A stretch of 64,000 bases of DNA from Gigaspora margarita (Eukaryota; Glomeromycota; Glomeromycetes; Diversisporales; Gigasporaceae), in assembly GCA_009809945.1 (NCBI GenBank), contig WTPW01000992.1, positions 126,381-190,380 of the forward strand, written 5' to 3'. The notes beneath the pieces were generated by a model that saw nothing but the letters and a program-made list of their open reading frames with translations, was not told where the DNA came from and did not search any database. The translations under genes were made by a program, and so were the position numbers. Shown in pieces: positions 12,168 to 21,952 of this stretch. How positions within the stretch are numbered: the first letter of the stretch is position 1; each line of letters begins with the position of its first letter.

Positions 12168-12819
12168 TGCGGGCCGATAGTATAGTGGTTGCACTCCCAG
12201 GACATTAGCCGATTTAAACGCAAGGTCGCCGGTTCAAGTCCTATAGAAAACAGAGTTGCTATATAAGATCACGGAGTGGATTACTTGAACCAGGTTGCTA
12301 GGACCACGTTTGGACGGCTCAGCCACAGTGCCGTTGTATTCCCTGCTGNTGTGTTCCCTGTCTGGAAAAACTTGTTCAGTTCCGGTTAAATCCTCCGGTA
12401 GTAAATAGGTCAATCGGATCTTACCTGAAACGGAAGGACGACCGTTCCAGGATGATTTGGACGGAACGTGGAGTAGTCTGCTCTAACGGGGTGGAACCCC
12501 ACCTGCCTCGGGGACGAAAAAGTTCTGGATGAATCAAAATCGGTCGGGAGCCGAAGACACCGCCAGGTACCTCTGGTTGGGTATGAAAGAGTTTCGGTTA
12601 AAATTCCCCGGTAGTAAAATGGGTCAGCTGGTTGAAACCGGTTGAGACAATAAAAGTAAAAAAGGATGGCTTAGTACCGGTTAGCTACGGTAGAAATAGT
12701 AATAGATGCACATATGTAAATCATTACAAAAATGTACAAATGTAGGGGCCTTGTATAATAGGAAGGTCCCATTGAATAAGATGAATAAAGTACGCCATCC
12801 GGCGTCCCCTTAGAAGGGG

Positions 12820-12851
<32 letters not shown>
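12168..12851 (+). mobile_element. tRNA-derived SINE with poly(A) tail
   Basis: This GC-richer island of about 680 bp stands out from AT-rich flanks. It begins with a tRNA-like head, GGGCCGATAGTATAGTGG, carrying an A-box-like TAGTATAGTGG (12178-12188). A near-perfect B box, GGTTCAAGTCC, lies at about 12231-12241, the normal spacing for an internal RNA polymerase III promoter. The tRNA-unrelated body is about 600 bp long and contains one N. It ends in a small hairpin (CCCCTTAGAAGGGG) and at least 20 A residues. This is the standard layout of a SINE mobilised by a partner LINE. The parent tRNA is not certain, and clear target duplications were not found. Confidence 0.65.
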
Positions 12852-12856
<5 letters not shown>

Positions 12857-14304
12857 TGGTGACGATCTTTTTTTTATATAGTCAATTGTAATTTTTAAAG
12901 TACTTTTAATAGTAAAAATCGTCGTGTCATATGAAACTTTTTTTTTTGTAATACAAAACGTAACAACCAACTTTAGTCGTTAGTAGTTTACCTTCAAACT
13001 TATTGTTTTTTAACCTGAGATGCAATAAGATGCAGTAGTTCCAAAAACTAAATGAGAGGTGAATATTTTGAAAGGTCGGAAGATGGTTTGGCGGTCTAAA
13101 CAATTGGTGAGTTGAAATTGAAAGACTCTGCTTCAACTAGTTTGTTTGTGTTTTTTTACAAAAAGTATAATTTTGAACTATTATTCTAAACCGTATTTTA
13201 ATATTTTTGATTATAATTTATTTAGTACAAGTATAGTTTGTGAATATAACGTTTATAACACAATAAGTGATAGTAATAGTAGTGTTAGGAAAGTTCGCGT
13301 ACGTGTTATTTAGTAGATGTTTATATGTATTTATTGTGAAAAAAATAACAAAACCCTTGTAAAAATCCAAATTAAAGTTGTTAATACAAAACTGAATTAG
13401 TATATTGTAAATTTATAATATGTCTTTAGAGTATATTGACTAATTTTTTAAAGTTCGAGAGTTATAAAATTTTGTCCGGTACTCTATCCGGGGTATGATC
13501 GACAATTTTTCCGGGGTATCTTAACAACCAATCAAAACGAACTTCTGCTATGCTTGAATGATCATAGCAGGTTTCCTATGATGTCATGATCAACAACGTG
13601 CACCATTCTGAATATATAAGTGAAAATCGCAAAAACAAATGACATCACATTTACGCAACTTATTCTCGCGTCGTTGACGAGTTAGCAATTTTTACTTTTT
13701 TTTCGAATGAAAAACAAGTCGTAACGTAACGACCAAGCCAAGTAAACACGTTTAAAGATTTGATATTTGAAAGGCAAGTAGAAAATTTTTTTACAATATA
13801 CAAGATTTAGATGGCTTTTTATCTTGTTATAAAAACAGAGTTACTGTAAGAGGTGCTCTATGCCTTATAACAAGATAAATTTTTTTAATATCTAGAATAA
13901 GCCAAATTCAGGATATTATTATATTAGTTTAATGCTAGTATGATAATTTATCCGACGTGAGCTTCAGTCTATTAGACGATATAGCTGGGTTTGGTGCATT
14001 CTGGCTGCCCTTGATGGCTTAAGGCTGGTTGTATATTCTAGATAATATTTAAATTCTTGTTTGTATTGATGTTTTGCTTGTTTAAAGTTAATCTAATTTT
14101 TTTTTCTAATTAAATAGAAATCGAACCTGTGCATTGTACTGCAAAGTATAGTCTTTTAACTTTTTTTTTTTATATACATCCAATCATAGTGAATTTTTAT
14201 GGTGATTAATTACGTGTAATTGTACTGTATTAAGAAATAAGAAAAAAAATAATTTATCTTTACTTTTTCTTCCAATTTTCAATAATAATTATAGAACCAT
14301 AATC
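12852..14304. other. Non-coding stretch after the SINE
   Basis: I see no coding feature. It contains the plus-oriented promoter-like module at 13515-13620 and a small hairpin near 13815-13886 (TTATCTTGTTATAA against TTATAACAAGATAA). The rest could be the 5' untranslated region and introns of the relic that starts at 14305. Confidence 0.35.
13515..13620 (+). promoter_or_regulatory. Promoter-like module, plus orientation
   Basis: CCAATCAAAACGAACTTC is followed by TGCTATGCTTGAATGATCAT, ATGATGTCATGATCA and a TATA-like ATATATAAG at about 13610-13619. It is about 85% identical over the first 45 bp to the module at 12150-12060 in the opposite orientation. If used, transcription would start near 13640 and run toward the relic at 14305. 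Confidence 0.4.
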
Positions 14305-14740
14305 ATGGATCACGAAATTTTTGACCAAATCTTGGGAACTTTCGTTGACATAATTTGAACAAAGGTTTAGTAAGCAATTTGAGCAAAGGTTTAGTGAGTA
14401 ATTTGAGTAATGGCTTAGTATGTTATATAGAAAAATAGCTTAAGTGAAGGTTTAATAGATAATTTGAGCAAAGGTTCAGTAAGTAATTTGAGCCAAGATT
14501 CAGCATGTTACACAAAAAACAATTTAAGCGAAGGTTTAATAAGTAATTTGAACAAAAGTTCAGTTATTAATTTGAACGAAGGTTCAGTAAGTAATTTGAA
14601 TGAAGGATCAGTAAGTAATTTGAGCTAAGGTACAGAATTATATAAAAAAAATAACTTGAGCAAAGGTTTAATAAGTAATTTGTTCAGTAATTTTGAGTGA
14701 AGTAATTTAAGCAAAGCTTATTATTAACTCATTTATTATT
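14305..14740 (+). pseudogene. Octapeptide-repeat (NLSKGSVS) gene relic
   Basis: An ATG at 14305 opens a short leader, MDHEIFDQILGTFVDII. A 24-bp tandem repeat follows, encoding eight-residue units close to N-L-S-K-G-S-V-S. Some units are extended by 12 bp to give CYTKN-type inserts. About a dozen copies run to about 14730. Frameshifts and stops break the frame several times, so no complete protein remains. The strict 24/36-bp periodicity and conservative substitutions (K/E, S/N, V/I) suggest it was once translated. I do not recognise a function. An antisense fragment of the same repeat lies near 39985-40035. Confidence 0.5.
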
Positions 14741-14874
14741 ATTAAATAGTTTGTCAATCTGCATAATAAAAATTTTTATTTATTTCGTCAAATGGGAGTC
14801 TCCAATTCATTTTCTGATTTCAAAATTTTGATACACTAATAACTCTTTTTTATTTCCGAAATACGTAATTTTTT

Positions 14875-15950
14875 TTAATTATGAAACCCCTTATTCACTT
14901 CCCATACGTGGTTTAGCCATCTAATTGGATTATATACATTAAGTATTTCGTTGGTAACTTCAATCTTTATAAGGTTCATTTGCTTATCGCATAATTTCCA
15001 AACCATCAGCTGTAAAACCATCTCTGGTATTTTATAGAATATGTATATCTTATCAACCCTTGAAGCAATTACGGCTGCATGAGCTTCACTGATAATCAAC
15101 GAAAATGGAGCAGTTATTCTTGTCGATGATAAAGTTTTACGAGGTGGAAAAATCATAGATGCTACTTGTCGAATTGGTGTCATAAACTTTATTGATATAT
15201 CATCCCAAAGATCTTTTTCCAAAAATTTCTGGCATGGTCTTAAATGTCGTTAACATAATTTGAAAATAACAGATATGAGACAAACAATTTTTTAAAGTAT
15301 TCTTCACAAGTCTAATTTTTAAGATCTGAAGGAAGAACAGAATTTGAGCAATTCCCCAATCGATAACAAGTTTACAACTTTTTACTTCATCCATTTGTAA
15401 GTCATCAAGTTTATAAATGAGACTAATTAATTTTTTTTTAATCGAGGTAAAATCTTCATAATCAAATCATTAAACAGGATACATTACAATAGGGGTTCAT
15501 AATTAATGAATTGGGCATCCGATTTCAGATAATATAAGTAACGAACGTATTTACTTCAAAATATGAACACATAATTCCTATTTTTTTAACGCATAGACTT
15601 ATTTGCATAATTATTTACTGGCAAAAAACAAATTAAGTTTACTAATGTGTGTGTCTATTTAATTCACTATGTCGGGATTTTAAAAATAGAATAGGATCTT
15701 TTAAACTTTTAAACTCCCATTTATTTTCAAAATATATTAATTATGAAATCCCCTAATATTATGTTATTTCAATGCAATATTTTTGAATTTCATGAAGTTT
15801 TCATTTTGAAAACTTGCTTGATAAATACGAGAAAATTTTATTCTCATACATGAAGACTGTGTTCAATTAAATAAGTTTCAAGATTCATAACCAATCCATC
15901 AAAAGGTAAAACTCAAGCAACAAGAGTAAGCTCAAAAATAAATGTCATTT
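14875..15950 (-). pseudogene. BTB-BACK-TLDc protein pseudogene
   Basis: Read on the minus strand from about 15950: a BTB-BACK transition segment, a BACK portion (DFTSIKKKLISLIYKLDDLQ then LVIDWGIAQ, about 15470-15340), and a degenerate TLDc domain. The TLDc part includes ISEAHAAVIASRVDK, KLCDKQMN and YNPIRWLNHVWE (about 15140-14880). BTB-BACK-TLDc proteins are a much-expanded family in Rhizophagus; BTB usually recruits cullin-3, and TLDc is linked to oxidative-stress and V-ATPase biology. At least four frame changes and stops separate the pieces, and the TLDc domain ends early. A BTB N-terminus may lie further upstream (to about 16250), but it is too degraded to be sure. The gene is convergent with the octapeptide relic. 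Confidence 0.65.
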
Positions 15951-16690
15951 CAAGATTTTCTAGAAAACATACACCTCCATAGATTTACCTTTGTTGAATT
16001 ATTAACGATTTAATTTAGTTTCTTAAATTAAGGATTCTTAAGTTTATAAAATTAAATTATTTTAAACGTTTTCAAAATGTATACTTTTCAAGTTACTAGT
16101 TTTGTTATTGTCTTTAATAACCTTCTCCAATTTATCGAGGAACAATATTTTAATATTTGGAAACTTTAGTATCCGATATAACGGAATGTACGCATTAAGT
16201 TGGTTATTATTTAAGAAATAGAGTCGAACATAAGCGTTTACATGCATGATTTAGTGTTAGATAAAATCATATCTTACTATGATTAACGGGGTTTCTTACT
16301 CACAATAGAATACGGCATGCATAGTACACAACTTAACCATTGTTTTTAATGTGCCGCCATGTCCTATGAAAGGATTAGTGATATTGTAGCTTGTGAAAAT
16401 TGCGAGTATATTGACAATTTATGTAGATTAACTAAAAATGTTCACTATCGCTATTGAAATTTTTAAGGTTACAATCAAGCTTATTGAAATTTTGCAATAT
16501 ATAGAATCCCTTTTATTGTTTAATTCACCTTTCTAAGATGAAATTGAAATATAAAATATTAATACCTAAACTTAAATGCATTAATCTAACTAGAAAACTC
16601 AAACTACAAATTTTAATAAAGTTTCGTAATAAAAAGTTCTTGAGCATAAGAGATAAAAATTTGTCATGAACTTATATTAAATTAAATATT
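15951..16690. other. Intergenic stretch
   Basis: No gene can be supported here. A 61-codon minus-strand frame (16247-16062) might be a decayed BTB N-terminus belonging to the pseudogene below it, but the match is weak. Confidence 0.3.
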
Positions 16691-17577
16691 GTTCACCCAA
16701 TACTTAACGCAATTAAATCTTCTTATTTGAGCGTAGTTGAGAGCGGACTTAGAGTGAATTATCAAGGTGGGACTTAGTGAGAATTAATGAGACTTAGTGA
16801 TAAGCAAATAAATTCATGCGTATCGACTAGCTTAAATCATCAAAAAAATTTTGTTCATAATCATGCGCGCATATTGTCCATCGCTAGTGTGATAACTGAA
16901 TTAACATTTCTGAATTAATATAATCTTTCTTTTAAATGTTAGGTTTAGGCGAAAGCGAAGAAGAAATCGGTGCAATACGGGAAAATCATCCAATTTCCCC
17001 ACATTGTACGTTGTTTTATTTTGAAGTTGACATAGTAGACGAAGGAAAAAATTAGTATGTTGTAATATATCTTTCCATAAACTTTGGCTTATAGTTCTTT
17101 ACATTCTTCTATTTAAAAAGATGGATTGGAATTGGATTTTGCGAAAGAGTTTATTTAAACAGAATGCCTGGTATGTAATAAAACTTTATTTGTTTTTGCA
17201 TATTGAACATATATTTAGTCTTGGTTTTCATAGGATGGGATTATGGTTCCTGGGTTATCACTGCGATGACAGTAATTCTTTTTGTTCAGGAACTACAATC
17301 ATTATGGACCGTTGTTTTCTACTGGTGATACAATTGGGTGATGTTTAAATTTTAAATATAACATTGTATTCTATATTATAAATGGTATAAACCTAGGTAG
17401 TTATTGCCAAGCTTTTTAATTTTTCCGTTATATTATATGCATATCACGGTATATAGTTTAAATATTTTACGACATAAATTTAAAAGGCACCTTATCTGTT
17501 ATATCCTTGTGTCGGATTGAGATCACAAGGTGGATCTATAGAAGTAAATTTCGATAGCAGAAAATTTAAATTTGCAG
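16691..17577 (+). pseudogene. SPRY (RanBPM-type) domain, 5' part of SPRY-TPR pseudogene
   Basis: Exon 16691-16766 (VVESGLRVNYQ) splices in phase to 16943 (GLGESEEEIGAIRENHP, then LFYFEVDIVDEGKN). Later pieces read GIGFCERV, NRMPGWDYGSW, GYHCDDSNSFCSG, FSTGDTIG, NIVFYIINGINLG and LRSQGGSIEVNFDSR, ending at a donor near 17577. These are the ordered beta strands of a SPRY domain of the RanBPM type, usually a protein-binding module. The frame slips at least twice (near 17250 and 17310) and once more near 17490, so the copy is broken. In relatives that I recall, this domain is followed by TPR repeats, exactly as found downstream. Confidence 0.7.
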
Positions 17578-17662
17578 GTAATGCTGAAAAGTTACAAACG
17601 AATTTTTATTTAATTTGTAATTTAATAATGTAATTCTTTGTAAAATAGCGATTACTAGTAAT

Positions 17663-19197
17663 GGATTATTGAAAAATAATTTATCGATGCATTTAATATG
17701 TGCATTAATACGACGAATATATATACACTTGAAGATTAGAATTTCATTGAAAATCAAACAAGATACTGCTGCACTTAAATTTCGAGGAAATTTTAATTTT
17801 ATCATGGGAATTTATGAAGATGCGATTATTGAACTAAAGAAATTGATTGATATTGAACCAAAAACAAAATTTGCATTAAGATATCGAGGAGAAGTATATT
17901 ATCTAATGGAAAGATATGAAAATGTAATTATTGATCTAACGAAATTGATTGATATTGAACCAAACAATAAATTTGTACTAAGATATCGAGGAGAAGCCTA
18001 TTATCTAATGGAAAAATATAAGGAAGCAATTATTGATCCGACAAAATTTCTTAATCTTGAACCAAACAGCAAATTTGCACTAAGATATCTAGGAGAAGCT
18101 TATCATCTAACGAAGGAAGCAATTATTGATTTAGCAAAATTGCTTGGTATTGAACTTAGTGATGACATGGATAAATCATGGAGAAAAAAAAATTGATCGA
18201 AGCATTTAATATGTGCAAAATGTGATAAATATATATATAATACAAATTTGCTGGAAATAAAACAAGATACTGCACTTAAATTTCGAGTAAAATTTAATTT
18301 TACCATGGAAAGATATGAAGATGCATTTATTGATTTAACAAAATTGCTTGATATTCAACAAAACAGCAAATTTGCACTAAGATATCGAGAAGAAGCCTAT
18401 CATATAACGGGAAGATATAAGAACGCAATTATTGATCTAACAAAATTGATTGGTATTGAATTCAGTGATGATGTAGATGAATTATTGAAAAAAAAAATGG
18501 ACTGACATTTAATATGTGCAATAATATTACGAATATGTATTCACTTTAAGATTTAGAAATTCATTGAAAAAATCAAACAAGATTCTGCTCTTAAATTTCG
18601 AGTAAAATTTAATCTTATCATGGGAAAATATAAAGATCCAATTATTGATCTAACAAAACTGCTTGATATCGAATCAAACAACAAATTTGCACTAAAATAT
18701 CGAGGAGAAGCCTATTATCTAATGGAAAAATATAAGGAAACAATTATTGATCTGACAAAATTGCTTAATCTTGAACCAAACAGCAAATTTGCACTAAGAT
18801 ATCTAGGAGAAGCCTATCATCTAACGAAGGAAGCAATTATTGAACTCAGTGATAACATAGATGAATCATGAAAAAAATTGATCGAAGTATTTAATATGTG
18901 TAATAATGTAATAAATATATACACTTGAAGTTAGAAAATTTGCTGGAAATAAAACAAGATGATGCATTTAAATTTCGAGTAAAATTTATTTTATATAGAA
19001 AGATATGAAGATACATTGATCTAACCAAACTGCTTGATATTGAACAAAACAACAAATTTGCCCTAAGATATCGAGGAGAAGCCTATTATCAAATGAAAAA
19101 AATATAAAGAATCATTCAATGATGTGAAAAAATTACTGAATATTGAGACAAATGATGAAATGTGCATCAAAACTTTTAGCAAAATCATTGAAAAGTA
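17663..19197 (+). pseudogene. TPR-repeat blocks, 3' part of SPRY-TPR pseudogene
   Basis: Four tandem blocks start near 17685, 18199, 18505 and 18882. Each opens with a copy of GCATTTAATATGTGCA and a linker encoding KQDTALKFR. Each encodes 34-residue TPR units such as ALRYRGEAYYLMEKYKEAI and DLTKLLNLEPNSKF. TPRs form helical scaffolds for protein partners. The first block is the longest, an open frame 17669-18196 with about four units. The others carry stops and frame slips. The blocks are close DNA copies, which points to recent tandem duplication within the gene followed by decay. The region follows the SPRY part directly on the same strand. Confidence 0.7.
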
Positions 19198-19446
19198 AAT
19201 ATAAAGTTATTGTGTTTATGCGTATTTATTCTCTAATTAATTATATAATCGTTGAATTATTAGAGAGTAAGCGATAATATTTTTTTAATTTTATTTATGC
19301 GGCATAAACTAAATAAATAGACTTTGCTCATTAATTTTCGGTATGTGCATAACGTTTATTAAAATTGATGTTTTTTGTCAAATTACCTTCTAATCAACTA
19401 TACATTTGTTAAATAACCAGATCATAAGCGGTAAAAATCTGCTAAT

Positions 19447-19623
19447 ATGGGATATACTGAGGGAATCAATTGTCTTGGTTATTATTATGAATATGGAATA
19501 GGAGTTGAAAAGAATGAAAATAAAGCACTCATATATTATCAAAAATCAGCAGACATGTATAATTCTAACGGAATGTATCAAGTTGGTTATTGTTATTATT
19601 TAGGAATTGGAGTTAATCAATAA
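19447..19623 (+). pseudogene. Sel1-repeat fragment
   Basis: A 58-residue frame from ATG 19447 to TAA 19621-19623 contains one and a half Sel1 units: GYYYEYGIGVEKNENKALIY, then YQKSADM, then VGYCYYLGIGV. It stops in the middle of the second unit, so it is a fragment of a larger gene. It lies at the edge of a foldback cluster. Confidence 0.65.
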
Positions 19624-19738
19624 GCATAAAGTGCTTATCCCCACCCCAGTTAAGATCTATAAATAGAATTTTAGCCAATCAAATTTAACTAAGGTAAGAT
19701 TTTTCTTGACCTCCCACCAGAATCCCGAACCTGAACAA

Positions 19739-19998
19739 TATATGGGGGTGAGTCAATAGAAATCAAGCAAATTTTTTTTAGTAACTTTTTTTAATAGTTT
19801 AAATCAAAATAACTTAACAAGGACTTGATCAAATTTGATAATGTTTTTTTTAAATTAATTCTATAAGTTTGTAAAATTGATTTAAAAAAAATTTTATCAA
19901 ATTTGGTTAAATTTTTGTTAAATTATTTTTCTTCAAAGTTTCAAAAAAATTTTATTATAAAAAATTTGCTTGATTTCTATTGACTCACCCCCATATAT
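19739..19998. mobile_element. Foldback/MITE-like element, TATA-flanked
   Basis: The ends are TGGGGGTGAGTCAATAGAAA and its reverse complement, continuing inward as ATCAAGCAAATTTTTT to give arms of at least 38 bp. The interior is also largely self-complementary. TATA sequence flanks both ends, compatible with a TA target. It is about 260 bp and non-coding. Confidence 0.7.
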
Positions 19999-20056
19999 AG
20001 AGGTTATATTAGGTTTAATATAAGATTTTTATAAAATTTATTCAAAATTTAAAAAT

Positions 20057-20104
20057 CTGCAATTCTGATTGGTTGAACCTTATTTGGACCAATCAGAATT
20101 GCAG
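20057..20104. repeat. Perfect hairpin with 17-bp stems
   Basis: CTGCAATTCTGATTGGT pairs perfectly with ACCAATCAGAATTGCAG across a 14-nt loop. The stem includes an ATTGG/CCAAT core. An outer pair, CCTGAACAAT (about 19730) and ATTGTTCAGG (about 20145), also faces inward, so this hairpin and the element before it sit inside a larger palindrome. Confidence 0.8.
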
Positions 20105-20372
20105 AAAAGTGGATAATGCATAAATATAACCTTGACGTGCATTGTTCAGGTCCTCTCCCACCCCTAAAATATTACCTAATAAATGTTAGCACCCTAACCT
20201 GCTATATTAATTTGATACTACATTGGTTGGTAGAACTAGCATGAGAGAAATTTGTTTTGATTGGCTGATCATCAGTAATCATGATTGGCTAAAATTAAAG
20301 ACTTATTTGCATATTGATACCTGATATTATTACTATCATTACACTCACAACTCTATATAGTATTTAATTACC

Positions 20373-20745
20373 AATCCGGATAAGATTGGCACTATAGCTA
20401 TATTATTACTATATTTGGAATTGGGGATAAACAAATATATAAACAATATATTAGTAAATCTGTAGTAGGCGTAATAAAAGTTTTTTTTTATACTAAGTAA
20501 ATATTATTTTTGGCTCTAAGTAAAGTTGTAGAGCAGGTTCTTGTGCGTCTACTGCCAAAATTTCATTAAAATCGAACTTGTAGATAAGAAGATATGAGTA
20601 AAAACGTCTTTAAAATTCTTTAAATCATATAAAAATTTTATATATACAGGCCTGATCCAGATTTTGTACTACCTTGTTTATATATTTGTTTTGCCCCAAT
20701 TCTAAATATAGAAATATTGCTGTTCTTATCTGGATTGGCAATTAA
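20373..20745. mobile_element. Foldback/MITE-like element with about 80-bp arms
   Basis: The left arm runs from ATTACCAATCCGGATAAG through TTTGGAATTGGGG to ACAAATATATAAACAA. The right arm (about 20675-20745) is its reverse complement with about 85% identity and one 10-bp gap. The interior of about 200 bp shows no coding potential. Confidence 0.65.
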
Positions 20746-21585
20746 TAATGTTTTGTTATCTTTTATGATAATACCTTGCTTACATAAAGTTCAAAACTTT
20801 TACTTCAAAAAACATATCATTTTATCTTAGTTATTTCATTTTAAATGATAAAAACTTACTATACGGGTTTCATATTAAGTACAACTATTGTCAAAATTGT
20901 CTCTAATTAAAGTAGATAGAAACATTTGATCGCATTCAATCCCAAACTCTTATATCAAAAATATGGTTTCAAATTACAATCTTGCAAAATTTCAGATAGA
21001 CTTCATTAGAAAATTTTTTTTTGCTATTTACATGACTATTTTTCTATTGTAAACAATATAAAAAAGTTGTGTAACATTGGTTTTTCAATAGAAAAAAATA
21101 ACTAATAAAAATAAATTTCATTAATGCTAGTAGAACTAGAGTCTTCTGCCAAGAAACCTTTCTAATAAGGGTTTGAGTCTTTTTCATCTTTATTTCATCT
21201 TTATTTTAGTTACAACCAAACATATGATGATTAGTTTTAAGTCCTAGCTGTTCCTAGTGAAGTTTTGTTGTATATTAATTATATAACTATAGAGGTTTCA
21301 TAGGTCAGCTTTTTTGAAATTTTTGGTACAAGAGATCATTAGGAAGAGTTAATTGATTTTATTTTTTAATTGATTCTTTTAATTAAACCTCTTTTGTTCT
21401 AAATACAGTCTAATCTTGATATAATCACCTCCTTGAAAAAAAGAAATTAGGTGTTTATAACAAGAGGTGATTATAAATAATAAACTCTATATAGTCACTT
21501 TAATAATAAATAGCAAGAAACGTTATATAAGTCATCTTTCAAATTAAAATTTTCTGAAATAGAACCTATTATTTACATTATTTCG

Positions 21586-21587
<2 letters not shown>
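20746..21587. other. AT-rich stretch before the LINE 3' end
   Basis: No gene is seen. Near 21410-21480 there is ACAGTCTAATCTTGATATAATC, similar to terminal repeats of pogo-like elements, and a nearby partial inverted copy (GGTGATTATA). It may be a MITE relic. Confidence 0.3.
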
Positions 21588-21621
<34 letters not shown>

Positions 21622-21952
21622 AAAGTGAGGTTTATCCTCAGTTCCTTTATTGAATTTCAAATATATTTACAACATTTTCATGTATGAAGTACATTCTCTG
21701 TTCGTCCTGAAACTAAAGCTCAGACTGGCTTAAGCCGCACCTGCAACCCATACTTTCTCAAGTAGGATTAATCGCCCCACTCAATATCCGCATTGATTGA
21801 TTCAATGTATGTAGGAGAAGTGTTAAAGTTTATATACAGGTCCTTCCAAATGTCTATTTTTCTATTTAGCCTTTCAACTATCTTCTTTTTTTCATTTTCA
21901 CCCTTTCTTCGTTCTTTTCTAGGGATTCGGTTTCATCTTTCTCTTGGATTAG

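Noticed and set aside
12169-12241. A functional tRNA gene
   Set aside because: The A and B boxes are present, but no convincing acceptor stem or full cloverleaf forms, and the sequence continues into a SINE body with a poly(A) tail.
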